From: Salinisphaera sp. LB1
GTDB lineage: Bacteria > Pseudomonadota > Gammaproteobacteria > Nevskiales > Salinisphaeraceae
DNA: 64,000 nucleotides
Direction: 5' to 3'
Assembly (NCBI RefSeq): GCF_003177035.1
Contig: NZ_CP029488.1
Span: 248,001-312,000, forward strand
Part shown: positions 51,015 to 59,416 of the stretch, in pieces
Layout: every line of letters starts with the position of its first letter
Position numbering within the stretch: position 1 is the stretch's first letter
The notes under the pieces: model-generated
Databases searched by the model: none
Told to the model about the DNA's origin: nothing
The model's input: only the letters and a program-made list of their open reading frames with translations
Program-made: the position numbers and the translations under genes

Positions 51015-54000
51015 TCACGCCTTGACGGACTGCGGATCACTAAACCGCCCGTATCGCAAGGCCAACGCTGGCATCACCAGCAGATTAAGCAACGTCGAGG
51101 TTATCAAACCGCCCAAGATGACGATGGCCATGGGACCTTCGATCGCATTGCCCGGCGCTTCGCTGGTCAAAGCCAGCGGCAGCAGGCCCAAGGCGGTCAC
51201 CAGTGCAGTCATCAGGATTGGGGCCAGCCGCTCTTGGGCGCCGCGCATCGCTGCTTCGGCCGACCAAGAAACGCCTTCGACGCGGACCAAGTGTTCATAA
51301 TGGGCGATGAGCATGATGGAATTGCGTAGCGTGATACCGAATACGGTCACAAATCCCACCATGCCGCCCATGGACAGCGTTGCCCCCATCAATGCCAACA
51401 CGGCCAGGACACCACCGACCAGCGCGAACGGCAGGTTGACCAGGATCAGCAGCAGATTGCGCGGCCAGGCCAGCACCACAGACAGCAGCAGAACGATAAA
51501 TACCCCGGCGATCGCGGCACTGACGAGCAACTGTTGCGTGGATTGACTCTGGGTTTGCGCGGTGCCGGCATATTCGACGTAACTCCCGGCCGGCAAGTGA
51601 ATGCTCTGGGCAATCCGCTGCTTGGCCTGGGCCACGAATGACGCGACATTGCCCCCGACCACGTTCGCGGTGACGGTCGCAACGCGCCGGCCGCCCTCAT
51701 GCAAGATGGTGGCGCGTCCAGTGGTCACCGCGACGCGTGCCACGGTCTTGAGCGGCACATCGACGCCGCTGGCGCTCTTGATCAGCAGGCTACCGACATC
51801 GGCAACGCTGGACCGATCTTTGGGCGGGAGAATGACCGAAACATCGAAGATGCGGTCGCCATCGTAGACTTGACCCACGACATCGCCGCCGTAGACCGTG
51901 TGCAGCGTATCCAGCACGTCGAGTGGATGAAAACCCCAGCGTTTCAGTGCGGCGGGTATCAGGGTCACCAGGAGCTTCGGGCTATTGGGCTGGGCCTGTA
52001 GACGAACGCCACTGGCGCCGGGTATTTGACGCACAATCCCGGCGATGGCTTCGGCCTTCTGGTTGATCGTATCGAGGTCTTTGCCGAACACGTGGATGAC
52101 CACGGGCGCGGTCTGGCCGGAAATCGTCTCCTCGATCCGTTCGGACAGAAATGTCTTGACCGCAAAATTAGCGCCCGGAATGCTGGCGAGCACTTTTTGT
52201 ATCGCGCGGCGCGCGGCTTCGGATTGGGCGCCGGTCAGTGGCTTGAGATCGACATCGAATTCGCTCGAGTTGGTGCCCAGGATATCCTCGGCTTGGGGTG
52301 CCCGCCCGGCTTTTTGCGCGACCGAGCGCACGGAAGGCAGTTGCAATAGTTTGCGCGTCACTGTTTTCCCAAGCGCCACCGTTTGCGGCAGCGATGTCCC
52401 CGCGGCCTCAACCATATGCACGATGTAGTGGCCTTCCTTGAGCTCCGGGATAAACCGGGCGCCGAGGAAAGGGACTGCGACCAGACCCGCCACAGTGGCC
52501 AGCAGGACGGTCGCGATCACCCAGCGATAATGGCGCTCGACCCGTTCCAGTAGTCGGCCATAGCGGGGCTTGAGCCAGCCGGTCACCGGCGGTTCCTGTG
52601 ATTTGAGGCGGCGATGGGCCAGCAGCCAGAAGCTCAACGCGGGGGTGACCGTTAGCGCCACCGCGAGCGATGCCAACGTCGCTATAATATAGGCATAGGC
52701 CAAGGGTCCAAACAGACGCCCTGACACGCCGGGCAGCGTGACGATCGGAATAAACACCATGGCGATCGCCAGCGTGGCGTAGACCACCGCGCTGCGTACT
52801 TCCAGGGTGGCGTCGCGGACCACGCGCAACGTCGTTCGCGGTTGCGCCTCGGCCTGGTTCTCGCGCAATCGCCGATAGATATTCTCGACGGTAATCACCG
52901 CATCATCGACAAGCAGCCCGATGGCGATCGCCAGCCCCCCGAGCGTCATGGTGTTGAGCGTATAGCCCAGGAGTTCCAGAACCAGGGTCGCGGTCAACAA
53001 CGACAATGGGATGGCGACCAGCGAGATAAGCGCCGTACGCCAGTTGAACAAAAACAGGAACAACACCACGGCCACGAGCACACCGCCGATAGCGAGCGCT
53101 GTCTGTAGATTGCCGACCGCCCGATGCACGAAGGCCGCCGGCCGGAACAGATCGGGTGCCATCTGGATATGGGCCGCCTTGAGGGTGGGCCGCAGGCCTT
53201 TCAAGGCGGCATCCAGACGCTGGGTCACTTGCAGCGTGTTGGCACCGTATTGCGTCGAGACGATGAGCTCGACGCCGGGCTGGCCGTTGATGAGCGCCGC
53301 GCCGACCGGCGGTGCCGGGGCCGCCTTGACGGTGGCGACATCACCCAGCGTGATGGGCACGCTATGCTTTGTGGTGAGCGTGACATCGGCCAGCGCTTTC
53401 GGGGTGATCGACTGGCCCCGGGTCTGGAGTTCGATGCGTTGATTGTGCGTCTCGATAAAGCCCGTGCCGCGTACGCCGGTCGCGCGCCGGGCAGCAGAGG
53501 CCAAATCGGCCACGGACAAACCGTACTGAATCAGCTTTTGCGGGTTCGGCTGGATTTGCAGCTGTCGTACGCGGCCACCGAAAACGGTGACCTTGGACAC
53601 CCCATGCACGGCCAACAGCCGGCGCCGTACGGTCCATTGCGCCACGGTATGCAACGCCATGAGCGAGCGGCTCTTGGAACTGAGCCCGACGACCAGCACC
53701 GTCCCTGTCGCCGAGGTTAGCGGCGTCATCACCGGCGCTTGCGCGGCCGCCGGTAACTGTCCGGCGATCGAGGCTAGCCGTTCGGCGACCACCTGACGGT
53801 CACGATAGATGTCGGTGTTTGGATCAAAGGTGGCGGTAATGACCGACAAGCCCAGAATCGAGCCTGAGCGCAGCGACTGCAACCCCGGTACGCCGTTGAC
53901 CGCGCTCTCGACCGGCGTCGTCACGAGTTGTTCGACCTGACGGGGCGCCAGCCCCGGCGCTTCGGTCTGGATCACGACCTGGGGCGGGGCGAACTGCGGG

Positions 54001-54116
54001 AATACGCCGTAGTGCGCGCCCACGAAACGGTAGCCGCCGTAGACAACCAACAGGACGGCAAGCGCGAGCACAACCCAGCGATGCCGCAACGACGCGGTGA
54101 CAAGACGCTTTAACAT
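51015..54116 (-). CDS. RND efflux pump (CusRS-box operon 2)
   Basis: A 1033-residue RND transporter, third gene of an OMF-adaptor-pump operon. TM4 reads GLAIAIGLLVDDAVITVEN near 393-411; the VDD pair again differs from the single-Asp CusA/CzcA pattern. The periplasmic region has ETISGQTAPVVIHVFGKDLD near 693 and VYGGDVVGQVYDGDRIFDV near 770, closer to CusA/CzcA-type pumps than to multidrug AcrB. The start ATG 54116 is 2 bases after the adaptor stop. Copper/silver is suggested by the promoter boxes and the adjacent CusRS-like system. Confidence 0.9.
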   Translation of the reverse strand: MLKRLVTASLRHRWVVLALAVLLVVYGGYRFVGAHYGVFPQFAPPQVVIQTEAPGLAPRQVEQLVTTPVESAVNGVPGLQSLRSGSILGLSVITATFDPNTDIYRDRQVVAERLASIAGQLPAAAQAPVMTPLTSATGTVLVVGLSSKSRSLMALHTVAQWTVRRRLLAVHGVSKVTVFGGRVRQLQIQPNPQKLIQYGLSVADLASAARRATGVRGTGFIETHNQRIELQTRGQSITPKALADVTLTTKHSVPITLGDVATVKAAPAPPVGAALINGQPGVELIVSTQYGANTLQVTQRLDAALKGLRPTLKAAHIQMAPDLFRPAAFVHRAVGNLQTALAIGGVLVAVVLFLFLFNWRTALISLVAIPLSLLTATLVLELLGYTLNTMTLGGLAIAIGLLVDDAVITVENIYRRLRENQAEAQPRTTLRVVRDATLEVRSAVVYATLAIAMVFIPIVTLPGVSGRLFGPLAYAYIIATLASLAVALTVTPALSFWLLAHRRLKSQEPPVTGWLKPRYGRLLERVERHYRWVIATVLLATVAGLVAVPFLGARFIPELKEGHYIVHMVEAAGTSLPQTVALGKTVTRKLLQLPSVRSVAQKAGRAPQAEDILGTNSSEFDVDLKPLTGAQSEAARRAIQKVLASIPGANFAVKTFLSERIEETISGQTAPVVIHVFGKDLDTINQKAEAIAGIVRQIPGASGVRLQAQPNSPKLLVTLIPAALKRWGFHPLDVLDTLHTVYGGDVVGQVYDGDRIFDVSVILPPKDRSSVADVGSLLIKSASGVDVPLKTVARVAVTTGRATILHEGGRRVATVTANVVGGNVASFVAQAKQRIAQSIHLPAGSYVEYAGTAQTQSQSTQQLLVSAAIAGVFIVLLLSVVLAWPRNLLLILVNLPFALVGGVLAVLALMGATLSMGGMVGFVTVFGITLRNSIMLIAHYEHLVRVEGVSWSAEAAMRGAQERLAPILMTALVTALGLLPLALTSEAPGNAIEGPMAIVILGGLITSTLLNLLVMPALALRYGRFSDPQSVKA

Positions 54117-54118
54117 AG

Positions 54119-55171
54119 TCAGTCCGTATCGCCTTCGTCACCGCCGGCGCTGCCTTTGGGCGCGTTGGCGAGCGCCTGTACGGAAAATAAAATGCTCGCG
54201 CCCCGCGTGACCAGACGGCTGCCGGGATCCAGACCGCTGGCCTGGAACCAGCCGCCCGGCACCGGCGTGTCGGTACGCACCGGTTGGCGTACGAACCGCC
54301 CGCCGCCCTTGGCGACATAGGCCCAGGCGCTGCCCTGCGACCAGACCACGGCCGCGTCCGGTACCACGACGCCGTTGTGTTGCGGCCCATAGGGCATCAG
54401 TGCCGTGACGTGCAGCCCATAGCTCAACAGCTCACTCTGTGAGGATGCCCGAAAATAATAGCTTCGGCCTTGCAGGTCGGGGTCGGTAGCGGGCGCGGGC
54501 GAGATCAGCGACGCCGCCACTGCCTTGCCGCCGGCGAGCACTTGCGCGCTTGCGGGCGGATTGGCCGGGGCTTCGCCCAGAGGCAAGGTCAGTTTGAGTA
54601 GCCGATGTTGATGCTGGGGGTGTATCAGCTGTTCAAACGCGGGGCTGTCCTTGCGCATCCACTGCGCGATCTTCACGCCCCACTGGGCCTGGATCGCAGT
54701 CAGCGTAGACGATCGTTTGGCTTGGGCCGCGTGGGCGGCTGCCTGATCGGATAGCCAGGCCGCCCGGGCGTTCTGGACTTCTTTTTTCGAGACGTTGTGC
54801 TGGTGTCGATACAACCCCTTGAGCCGTCGATACTCGGGCTGCGACGCGGCAAGTTGGGCTTTGGCGCGGGCCGCGTCGGCTTGTGCGCTGGCCAGCCGTT
54901 GGTAGGCGTCGGTCAAGGTCCCAGGCTCGACCACGCTGCCGTAAGCTCGTCTATGTGCCCGGTACGTGCTTGATTTTAGCGTCTGGGTTTGCAGGCCGAT
55001 GGCTTTGCGTGTGTTGGCGTCGAGCTGCACATAGGTCACGCCGTCGCGCGTGAACACTCGTTGTGGCGCCGCGATGGGAGGACCTTCGTCTTCATCGGCC
55101 CAGGCGGGCCCGGCGGTCACAACCACGCCGCTAACCAGCACGAGTACCGCGAGATGAATCCATCGTTTCAT
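54119..55171 (-). CDS. RND periplasmic adaptor (CusRS-box operon 2)
   Basis: A 350-residue adaptor with a signal peptide (LAVLVLVSGVVVTAGPAWA). Near residue 43 is RDGVTYVQLDANTRKAIGLQ, typical for metal-type adaptors. The hairpin domain (about 85-165) is Ala/Lys/Gln-rich, and HPQHQHRLLKL near 186-196 is a His cluster that could hold metal. It ends in an acidic tail GGDEGDTD. The start overlaps the outer-membrane-factor stop as ATGA; the stop is 2 bases before the pump gene. Confidence 0.87.
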   Translation of the reverse strand: MKRWIHLAVLVLVSGVVVTAGPAWADEDEGPPIAAPQRVFTRDGVTYVQLDANTRKAIGLQTQTLKSSTYRAHRRAYGSVVEPGTLTDAYQRLASAQADAARAKAQLAASQPEYRRLKGLYRHQHNVSKKEVQNARAAWLSDQAAAHAAQAKRSSTLTAIQAQWGVKIAQWMRKDSPAFEQLIHPQHQHRLLKLTLPLGEAPANPPASAQVLAGGKAVAASLISPAPATDPDLQGRSYYFRASSQSELLSYGLHVTALMPYGPQHNGVVVPDAAVVWSQGSAWAYVAKGGGRFVRQPVRTDTPVPGGWFQASGLDPGSRLVTRGASILFSVQALANAPKGSAGGDEGDTD

Positions 55172-56637
55172 GAGGCCGATGCCTTTGAAGAGCGCGCATG
55201 GGAGGAGTTCTGTGGCGGCGCCACATTCTGGATCGCACGGGCCGTTGGCGTGCCCCGCGCCAACGGGTACTCCACGGTATCGGCCAGCGCACCCAGCGCT
55301 TTTTCAGCCTGCACCCGCGCCTTCAACAGTGCGAGGCGATCAGTTTGCGTTTCCAGTTGGATGCGCAGCAGATCCAGGCGATTCGTTTCCCCGGCCCGAT
55401 ACGAGGCGCGTGCCGAGCCGAGCCGGCTCTGGCTTGATTTAAGTAAATGCTGCGCGAGCTGCAACTTGTGTGCGCTGGCCTGATAGGCTGCCAGAGCGCG
55501 GTTGAAATCGGTCGTAATACGCGCTTGCAGCACGCGAAACCGAGCAGCGCGCTGTTGGCGTTGGGCGCGAGCCTCGGCGATCGGCCCCTGGTTCTGGTTG
55601 AACACCGGCAGGTCGAGCGACAAGCCGATCGACCATTTATGCGCCCCTTGGTCCCAGGTATAGCCCGGACCGATGTTCAGGTTGGGATACTGGCGTGCAA
55701 TTTCGAGCCTGACGGCCTGCTCGCTGGCCGTATAGCGCATCAGCGCGGCGCGAATATCGGGGCGCCGGGTCAACGCATAGGTCTTGAATCGTGCCCTCGG
55801 TATCTTTTGAAATGCCGGCAGCTTCCGCAACGCGTTGAAGTCATAATGCAGTCCGCGCAATGCGTCCAATGGCACACCCAGCGCACCCGCCAGCGAGGCG
55901 CGGGCTTGGTTTTCGGCCGCTCGCGCGTCGGCTCGGCTGAGTTGGGCATTCGACCGCTGGAGGCGCGCCTGGACCACTTGATATTGCGACGTTTGTCCCG
56001 CTTTGAACCGCTGTTCGAGCGCGGCGAGCAATGCCGCGGCATCTTGAACCTGGGTATCCAAAAGCTGAACCCGCCGCCGCGCGGCATACAGTTTGATCCA
56101 GGGCTGACGGACATTGGCTCTGATCTGCCACGCGGTTTGGACGACATTGAGCCGGGCGGCCTCGGCCTGATCGAGCGCCTCGGCGACCCGATGCGAGCGC
56201 TTGCCGGCGGTCAGTATTGGCATATCAACCGCTAAGCCGACCGTCCAAGGCGACAGGCCAGCGGCTGCATTGGTCGCATACTGCACGGGGTTAAGGTTGA
56301 GCGTGGGGTTGGGGTAGGCGCCCGCAGTAATGGCCTTGGCCCGCGCACTCGCCCACTGGGCACGGGCCAGCGCCAGCTTGGGGTGATAATGCAACGCGGC
56401 CACAGTCAGTTGGTCCAGCGTCCAGGCTTTCGGTGGCCACGGGCTCATGGCATGGCCAAGCTGGGCTTGCATGAAGGCGCGCAGATCCGCGTTATCCAGC
56501 GATCGGTGTGAAAATTGGGTGGCGTTTGCCGGCGCCGACAGCGGGCGCGGGTGATAGGTCGCGCAGCCCGTCAGCACCATCAAGACCACGACGATCGACG
56601 CGCTCGCCAGACGTCTCGCATGCGTGCTGTGCCTCAT
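55168..56637 (-). CDS. TolC-family outer membrane factor, lipoprotein (CusRS-box operon 2)
   Basis: A 489-residue outer membrane factor. The N-terminus RLASASIVVVLMVLTGCATYHP has a lipobox with Cys near 23. TolC repeats begin LTVAALHYHPKLALARAQWA near 75 and PALRGL-like helices later; RARLQRSNAQLSRADARAAE near 226 is typical coiled helix. The ATG at 56637 puts the lipobox at the expected place; longer starts at 56694 or 56703 are possible. First gene of the operon, with a 42-bp box array about 80 bases upstream. It may also serve the OMF-less pump of operon 1 and the orphan pump at 59417. Confidence 0.86.
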   Translation of the reverse strand: MRHSTHARRLASASIVVVLMVLTGCATYHPRPLSAPANATQFSHRSLDNADLRAFMQAQLGHAMSPWPPKAWTLDQLTVAALHYHPKLALARAQWASARAKAITAGAYPNPTLNLNPVQYATNAAAGLSPWTVGLAVDMPILTAGKRSHRVAEALDQAEAARLNVVQTAWQIRANVRQPWIKLYAARRRVQLLDTQVQDAAALLAALEQRFKAGQTSQYQVVQARLQRSNAQLSRADARAAENQARASLAGALGVPLDALRGLHYDFNALRKLPAFQKIPRARFKTYALTRRPDIRAALMRYTASEQAVRLEIARQYPNLNIGPGYTWDQGAHKWSIGLSLDLPVFNQNQGPIAEARAQRQQRAARFRVLQARITTDFNRALAAYQASAHKLQLAQHLLKSSQSRLGSARASYRAGETNRLDLLRIQLETQTDRLALLKARVQAEKALGALADTVEYPLARGTPTARAIQNVAPPQNSSHARSSKASAS

Positions 56638-56713
56638 GCGCCAGCCGAGCCTTTGTCGCCGCGAAAGCAACGGATATGGATTAACCCCCTTCATGATCCA
56701 CACGCTAGCAAAC

Positions 56714-56755
56714 CGACCTGTCAGGAACCTGACATCAAAATGACAGAGTTGTCAG
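56714..56755. promoter_or_regulatory. 42-bp TGACA/TGTCA box array, operon 2
   Basis: CGACCTGTCA, CTGACAT, AATGACA and TGTCAG occur with the same spacing as at 50626-50667; only the spacers differ. The final dyad is ATGACA-GAGT-TGTCA. The site is the expected target of the response regulator encoded at 58263. Confidence 0.74.
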
Positions 56756-56854
56756 TTTTCGGTCGTTGCCGTCGAGACCACCAGATACGAAGCGGGACCG
56801 GGAGCCACGCCATCACCCGGGGACGGCCTGTAGCCCCTGCGGCGCCCCCTATCA

Positions 56855-58261
56855 TCAAGCCGCCGGCCAGGTCAGCGACACGGTCGTGCCCTCGGCCCGA
56901 TGGCTCTCGATCGATACGCGGCCGTTGTGCAGTTTCATGATCGAATCGACGATGGCCAGACCGAGACCGCTGCCCTGAACCGAATCCGTGCGCGACTCAT
57001 CCGCGCGATAGAACCGATCGAACACACGATGCAGGTGCTCCGGCGCGATACCGCTGCCGTTGTCGGTCACCCGAATGGTGGCGGTCTCACCCGGCACGAC
57101 CTCCACGACGATCTGGCCGCCGGCCGGCGTATGCCGGATCGCATTGGCCACCAGATTAGCCACGGCGCGGCGCAGCAAGTCGTCATCGCCATGCGCCCGC
57201 GCCGCACCTCGTGAATGCAAGGCTACACCCTGTTGTTCGGCCAGTGGCGCATAATACTCAACCACCGATGCCGCGATTTCATCGAGCGCGATCGCCTTAT
57301 GCGGGTGCGACGTCCGATCCTGCTCCGCGCGGGCCAGAAACAGCAGACTATCCACGATACGTTCGAGGCGCAGCGTTTCCTCGAGCATGGATTCGACGGT
57401 GCGACGGTAATCCTGCTCATCTCGGGTACGCGATAAGGCGATTTCGGCCTCGTTGCGCAAATTGCCAAGCGGGGTGCGCAGCTCATGGGCCACATCGGCC
57501 GAAAACTGGCGCAGCCGCTCGAACGAACGGGCCAGGCGATCGAGCACACGATCCAGCGTGTCGGCCAACCCGCTGATTTCGCGTGGCCACGATTGCTGTC
57601 TGAGCGCGTCCCGGTCGGGCCGCTCCAGGGAAAGATTCGACACGACACGGCTCAGCGCCCGCATGGGGGCCAGCCCCTTTCGCGCCGCGGCAATGCTCAA
57701 TGAAACCGCCAATAACGTGCCGATCGCCAATACGACGATCAGCATATTCCGATAATCCGCCAAGACCGCCCGATCATGGGCGACGTTCAGGGCGAGCTGG
57801 AGTATCACCGGCTGGCCGGTTGTCGCGTCCGCCCCGAGATCGATGGCGGCCAGCAAGTAATGCCCCCGCCGGTTGACCCGGGCCATTCGCGGCCCGTTGG
57901 TGAACTGGCGATACGGCTGTGCCGCGGGGAAGTCTTTCCCGGGCAGACGATCCGCCATGCCGGGCGTTTCCCCAAGCACCTTGTTTTGCGCGAGTGACAG
58001 ACGAGCTTCGTAATCTCGAAAACGCGTGGACTCGGTCTCGGTATGGATCTCCTTGACCAGCCTCCGGGTCCGGTGGCCATCGTCGGCCAGGTCGGCGTGC
58101 AGCTCATGCACCTTGGCGATCAGGAACTGACTATCTTCGTAATTGAAGCTGTGAACAAGATAGTAATACAGTGCCACGCCGCAGACCGACAATACGGCCA
58201 GGGTCGAGGCCGCATACAGCACGCTCAGTCGTAGTGTTATGGATCGCGGCAGCAACACCAT
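56855..58261 (-). CDS. cusS: CusS-like sensor histidine kinase
   Basis: A 468-residue membrane kinase. TM1 is near residues 9-33 and TM2 near 172-195, bounding a periplasmic sensor of about 140 residues. Then come HAMP, the H-box FSADVAHELRTPLGNLRNE (His near 257), N-box NLVANAIRHTPAGG near 370, DNGSGIAPEHL near 395 and GSGLGLAIVDSIM near 424. It resembles heavy-metal sensor kinases (CusS/CopS). The periplasmic part contains His and Met residues but no obvious cluster. The ATG at 58261 lies one base after the regulator stop. Metal specificity is inferred from the boxes and neighbours. Confidence 0.85.
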   Translation of the reverse strand: MVLLPRSITLRLSVLYAASTLAVLSVCGVALYYYLVHSFNYEDSQFLIAKVHELHADLADDGHRTRRLVKEIHTETESTRFRDYEARLSLAQNKVLGETPGMADRLPGKDFPAAQPYRQFTNGPRMARVNRRGHYLLAAIDLGADATTGQPVILQLALNVAHDRAVLADYRNMLIVVLAIGTLLAVSLSIAAARKGLAPMRALSRVVSNLSLERPDRDALRQQSWPREISGLADTLDRVLDRLARSFERLRQFSADVAHELRTPLGNLRNEAEIALSRTRDEQDYRRTVESMLEETLRLERIVDSLLFLARAEQDRTSHPHKAIALDEIAASVVEYYAPLAEQQGVALHSRGAARAHGDDDLLRRAVANLVANAIRHTPAGGQIVVEVVPGETATIRVTDNGSGIAPEHLHRVFDRFYRADESRTDSVQGSGLGLAIVDSIMKLHNGRVSIESHRAEGTTVSLTWPAA

Positions 58262-58262
58262 T

Positions 58263-58943
58263 TTAGTGCCGCAACTCGAGCAGATACCCCACGCCGCGCA
58301 CGGTATGGATCAAACGGTCCGTGAACGGGACATCCACTTTGGAACGAAGACGCGCCACCGCCACGTCGATCACATTCATGTCGAGATCACTGCCGAAATT
58401 CATTTCCCAGATCTTTTCGGCGATCACGGTCCGGCTGACTACCTGACCGGACCGCCCTGCGAGCAGAGTGAGCAGGGAAAACTCCTTCGGCGTCAAACGC
58501 AACGTCTGGTCGGCACGGGCCGCGTGCCGGCGTATCGGGTCAACCACCAGATCGCCGATGACGAAACGCTCCGGCTTGATCTGGTCGCCGCGCCGCGCAA
58601 TGGCACGCAGCCGTGCCACGAGTTCGCTAAAGGCAAAGGGTTTGACCAGATAGTCGTCGGCGCCCAGATCCAGGCCGCGGACCCGATCCGATACCTCGTC
58701 GCGCGCGGTCAGCAACAACACCGGCAGATGGTCATTCGCATCGCGCAACGCCGAGAGCACGGACCAGCCATCGCGACGCGGCAGCATCAAATCCAGAATG
58801 GCCGCGTCGTATTCCTCACTGAACAGCCATTCCAGGGCTTGCTCGCCGTCCGCGGCGAGATCCACCACATGCCCGGCTTCGGACAGCCCCGTCCGCAGGA
58901 GGTGCCCCGTCTTGGCATCGTCTTCAGCGATAAGTATGCGCAT
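58263..58943 (-). CDS. cusR: CusR/CopR-like response regulator (OmpR family)
   Basis: A 226-residue regulator: receiver with EDD at 7-9, phospho-acceptor in AILDLMLPRRDG (Asp near 51), LLLTARDEVSDRV near 77 and the conserved Lys in YLVKPFAF near 101; then a winged-helix DNA-binding domain (LTPKEFSLLTLLAGRSGQVV near 149, ending VRGVGYLLE). It is closest in pattern to CusR/CopR/IrlR proteins. It probably binds the TGACA/TGTCA arrays ahead of the two RND operons. The kinase gene follows directly. Confidence 0.9.
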   Translation of the reverse strand: MRILIAEDDAKTGHLLRTGLSEAGHVVDLAADGEQALEWLFSEEYDAAILDLMLPRRDGWSVLSALRDANDHLPVLLLTARDEVSDRVRGLDLGADDYLVKPFAFSELVARLRAIARRGDQIKPERFVIGDLVVDPIRRHAARADQTLRLTPKEFSLLTLLAGRSGQVVSRTVIAEKIWEMNFGSDLDMNVIDVAVARLRSKVDVPFTDRLIHTVRGVGYLLELRH

Positions 58944-59416
58944 GCGTCATTGACTGCCATCGATCATCCATATCACCCGCGACGCGGAACCAGGCCTGTC
59001 ACTGGGCAGGATGGCCGTCCGGACAGGCCGTTACCCCATCCCCCGCAGGATACCTGCGTTTTCGCGCCGTGCGGCATTGCGGCCATGCGCCGCATTCGAT
59101 GCCGGCACGCACACGCGCCACACGGCGATGCGGCTACCATACCCGGATCGCGGTGAGCCGTCGGACGCCGCTCATGCTGTGCCCGGTCGTCCGCCGCGAT
59201 ATTAACCCGGTATGAAGGTATTTTCATGCCGGATTAGTAACATCGGCGATCATGCGTTCGTGTCCGGCCAAGGGGGTGGGTCGGGCGGATTCATGTTCGG
59301 ACCGGGATCGGGAACAAGCGCCTGGCGCGCGTCGAACGCCATCTGACTGGGGGAGCCGCGGTGGTTATCCAAGGCAACCACGAGCTCTCGGATGGTATGA
59401 AGATGGGGAACTCTTC
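58944..59416. other. Divergent intergenic region between cusR-like and orphan RND genes
   Basis: About 470 bases without a convincing gene. The only structural element seen is the inverted repeat at 59207-59232. Promoters for both directions must be here. TGACA/TGTCA arrays like those at 50626 and 56714 are not found, so the orphan pump is probably under other control. Confidence 0.5.
59207..59232. promoter_or_regulatory. 26-bp inverted repeat upstream of orphan RND pump
   Basis: CCGGTATGAA and TTCATGCCGG form nine of ten pairs around GGTATT. It lies 185 bases before the pump start. It could be an operator or a hairpin in a leader RNA; no regulator is adjacent except cusR-like. Confidence 0.5.
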
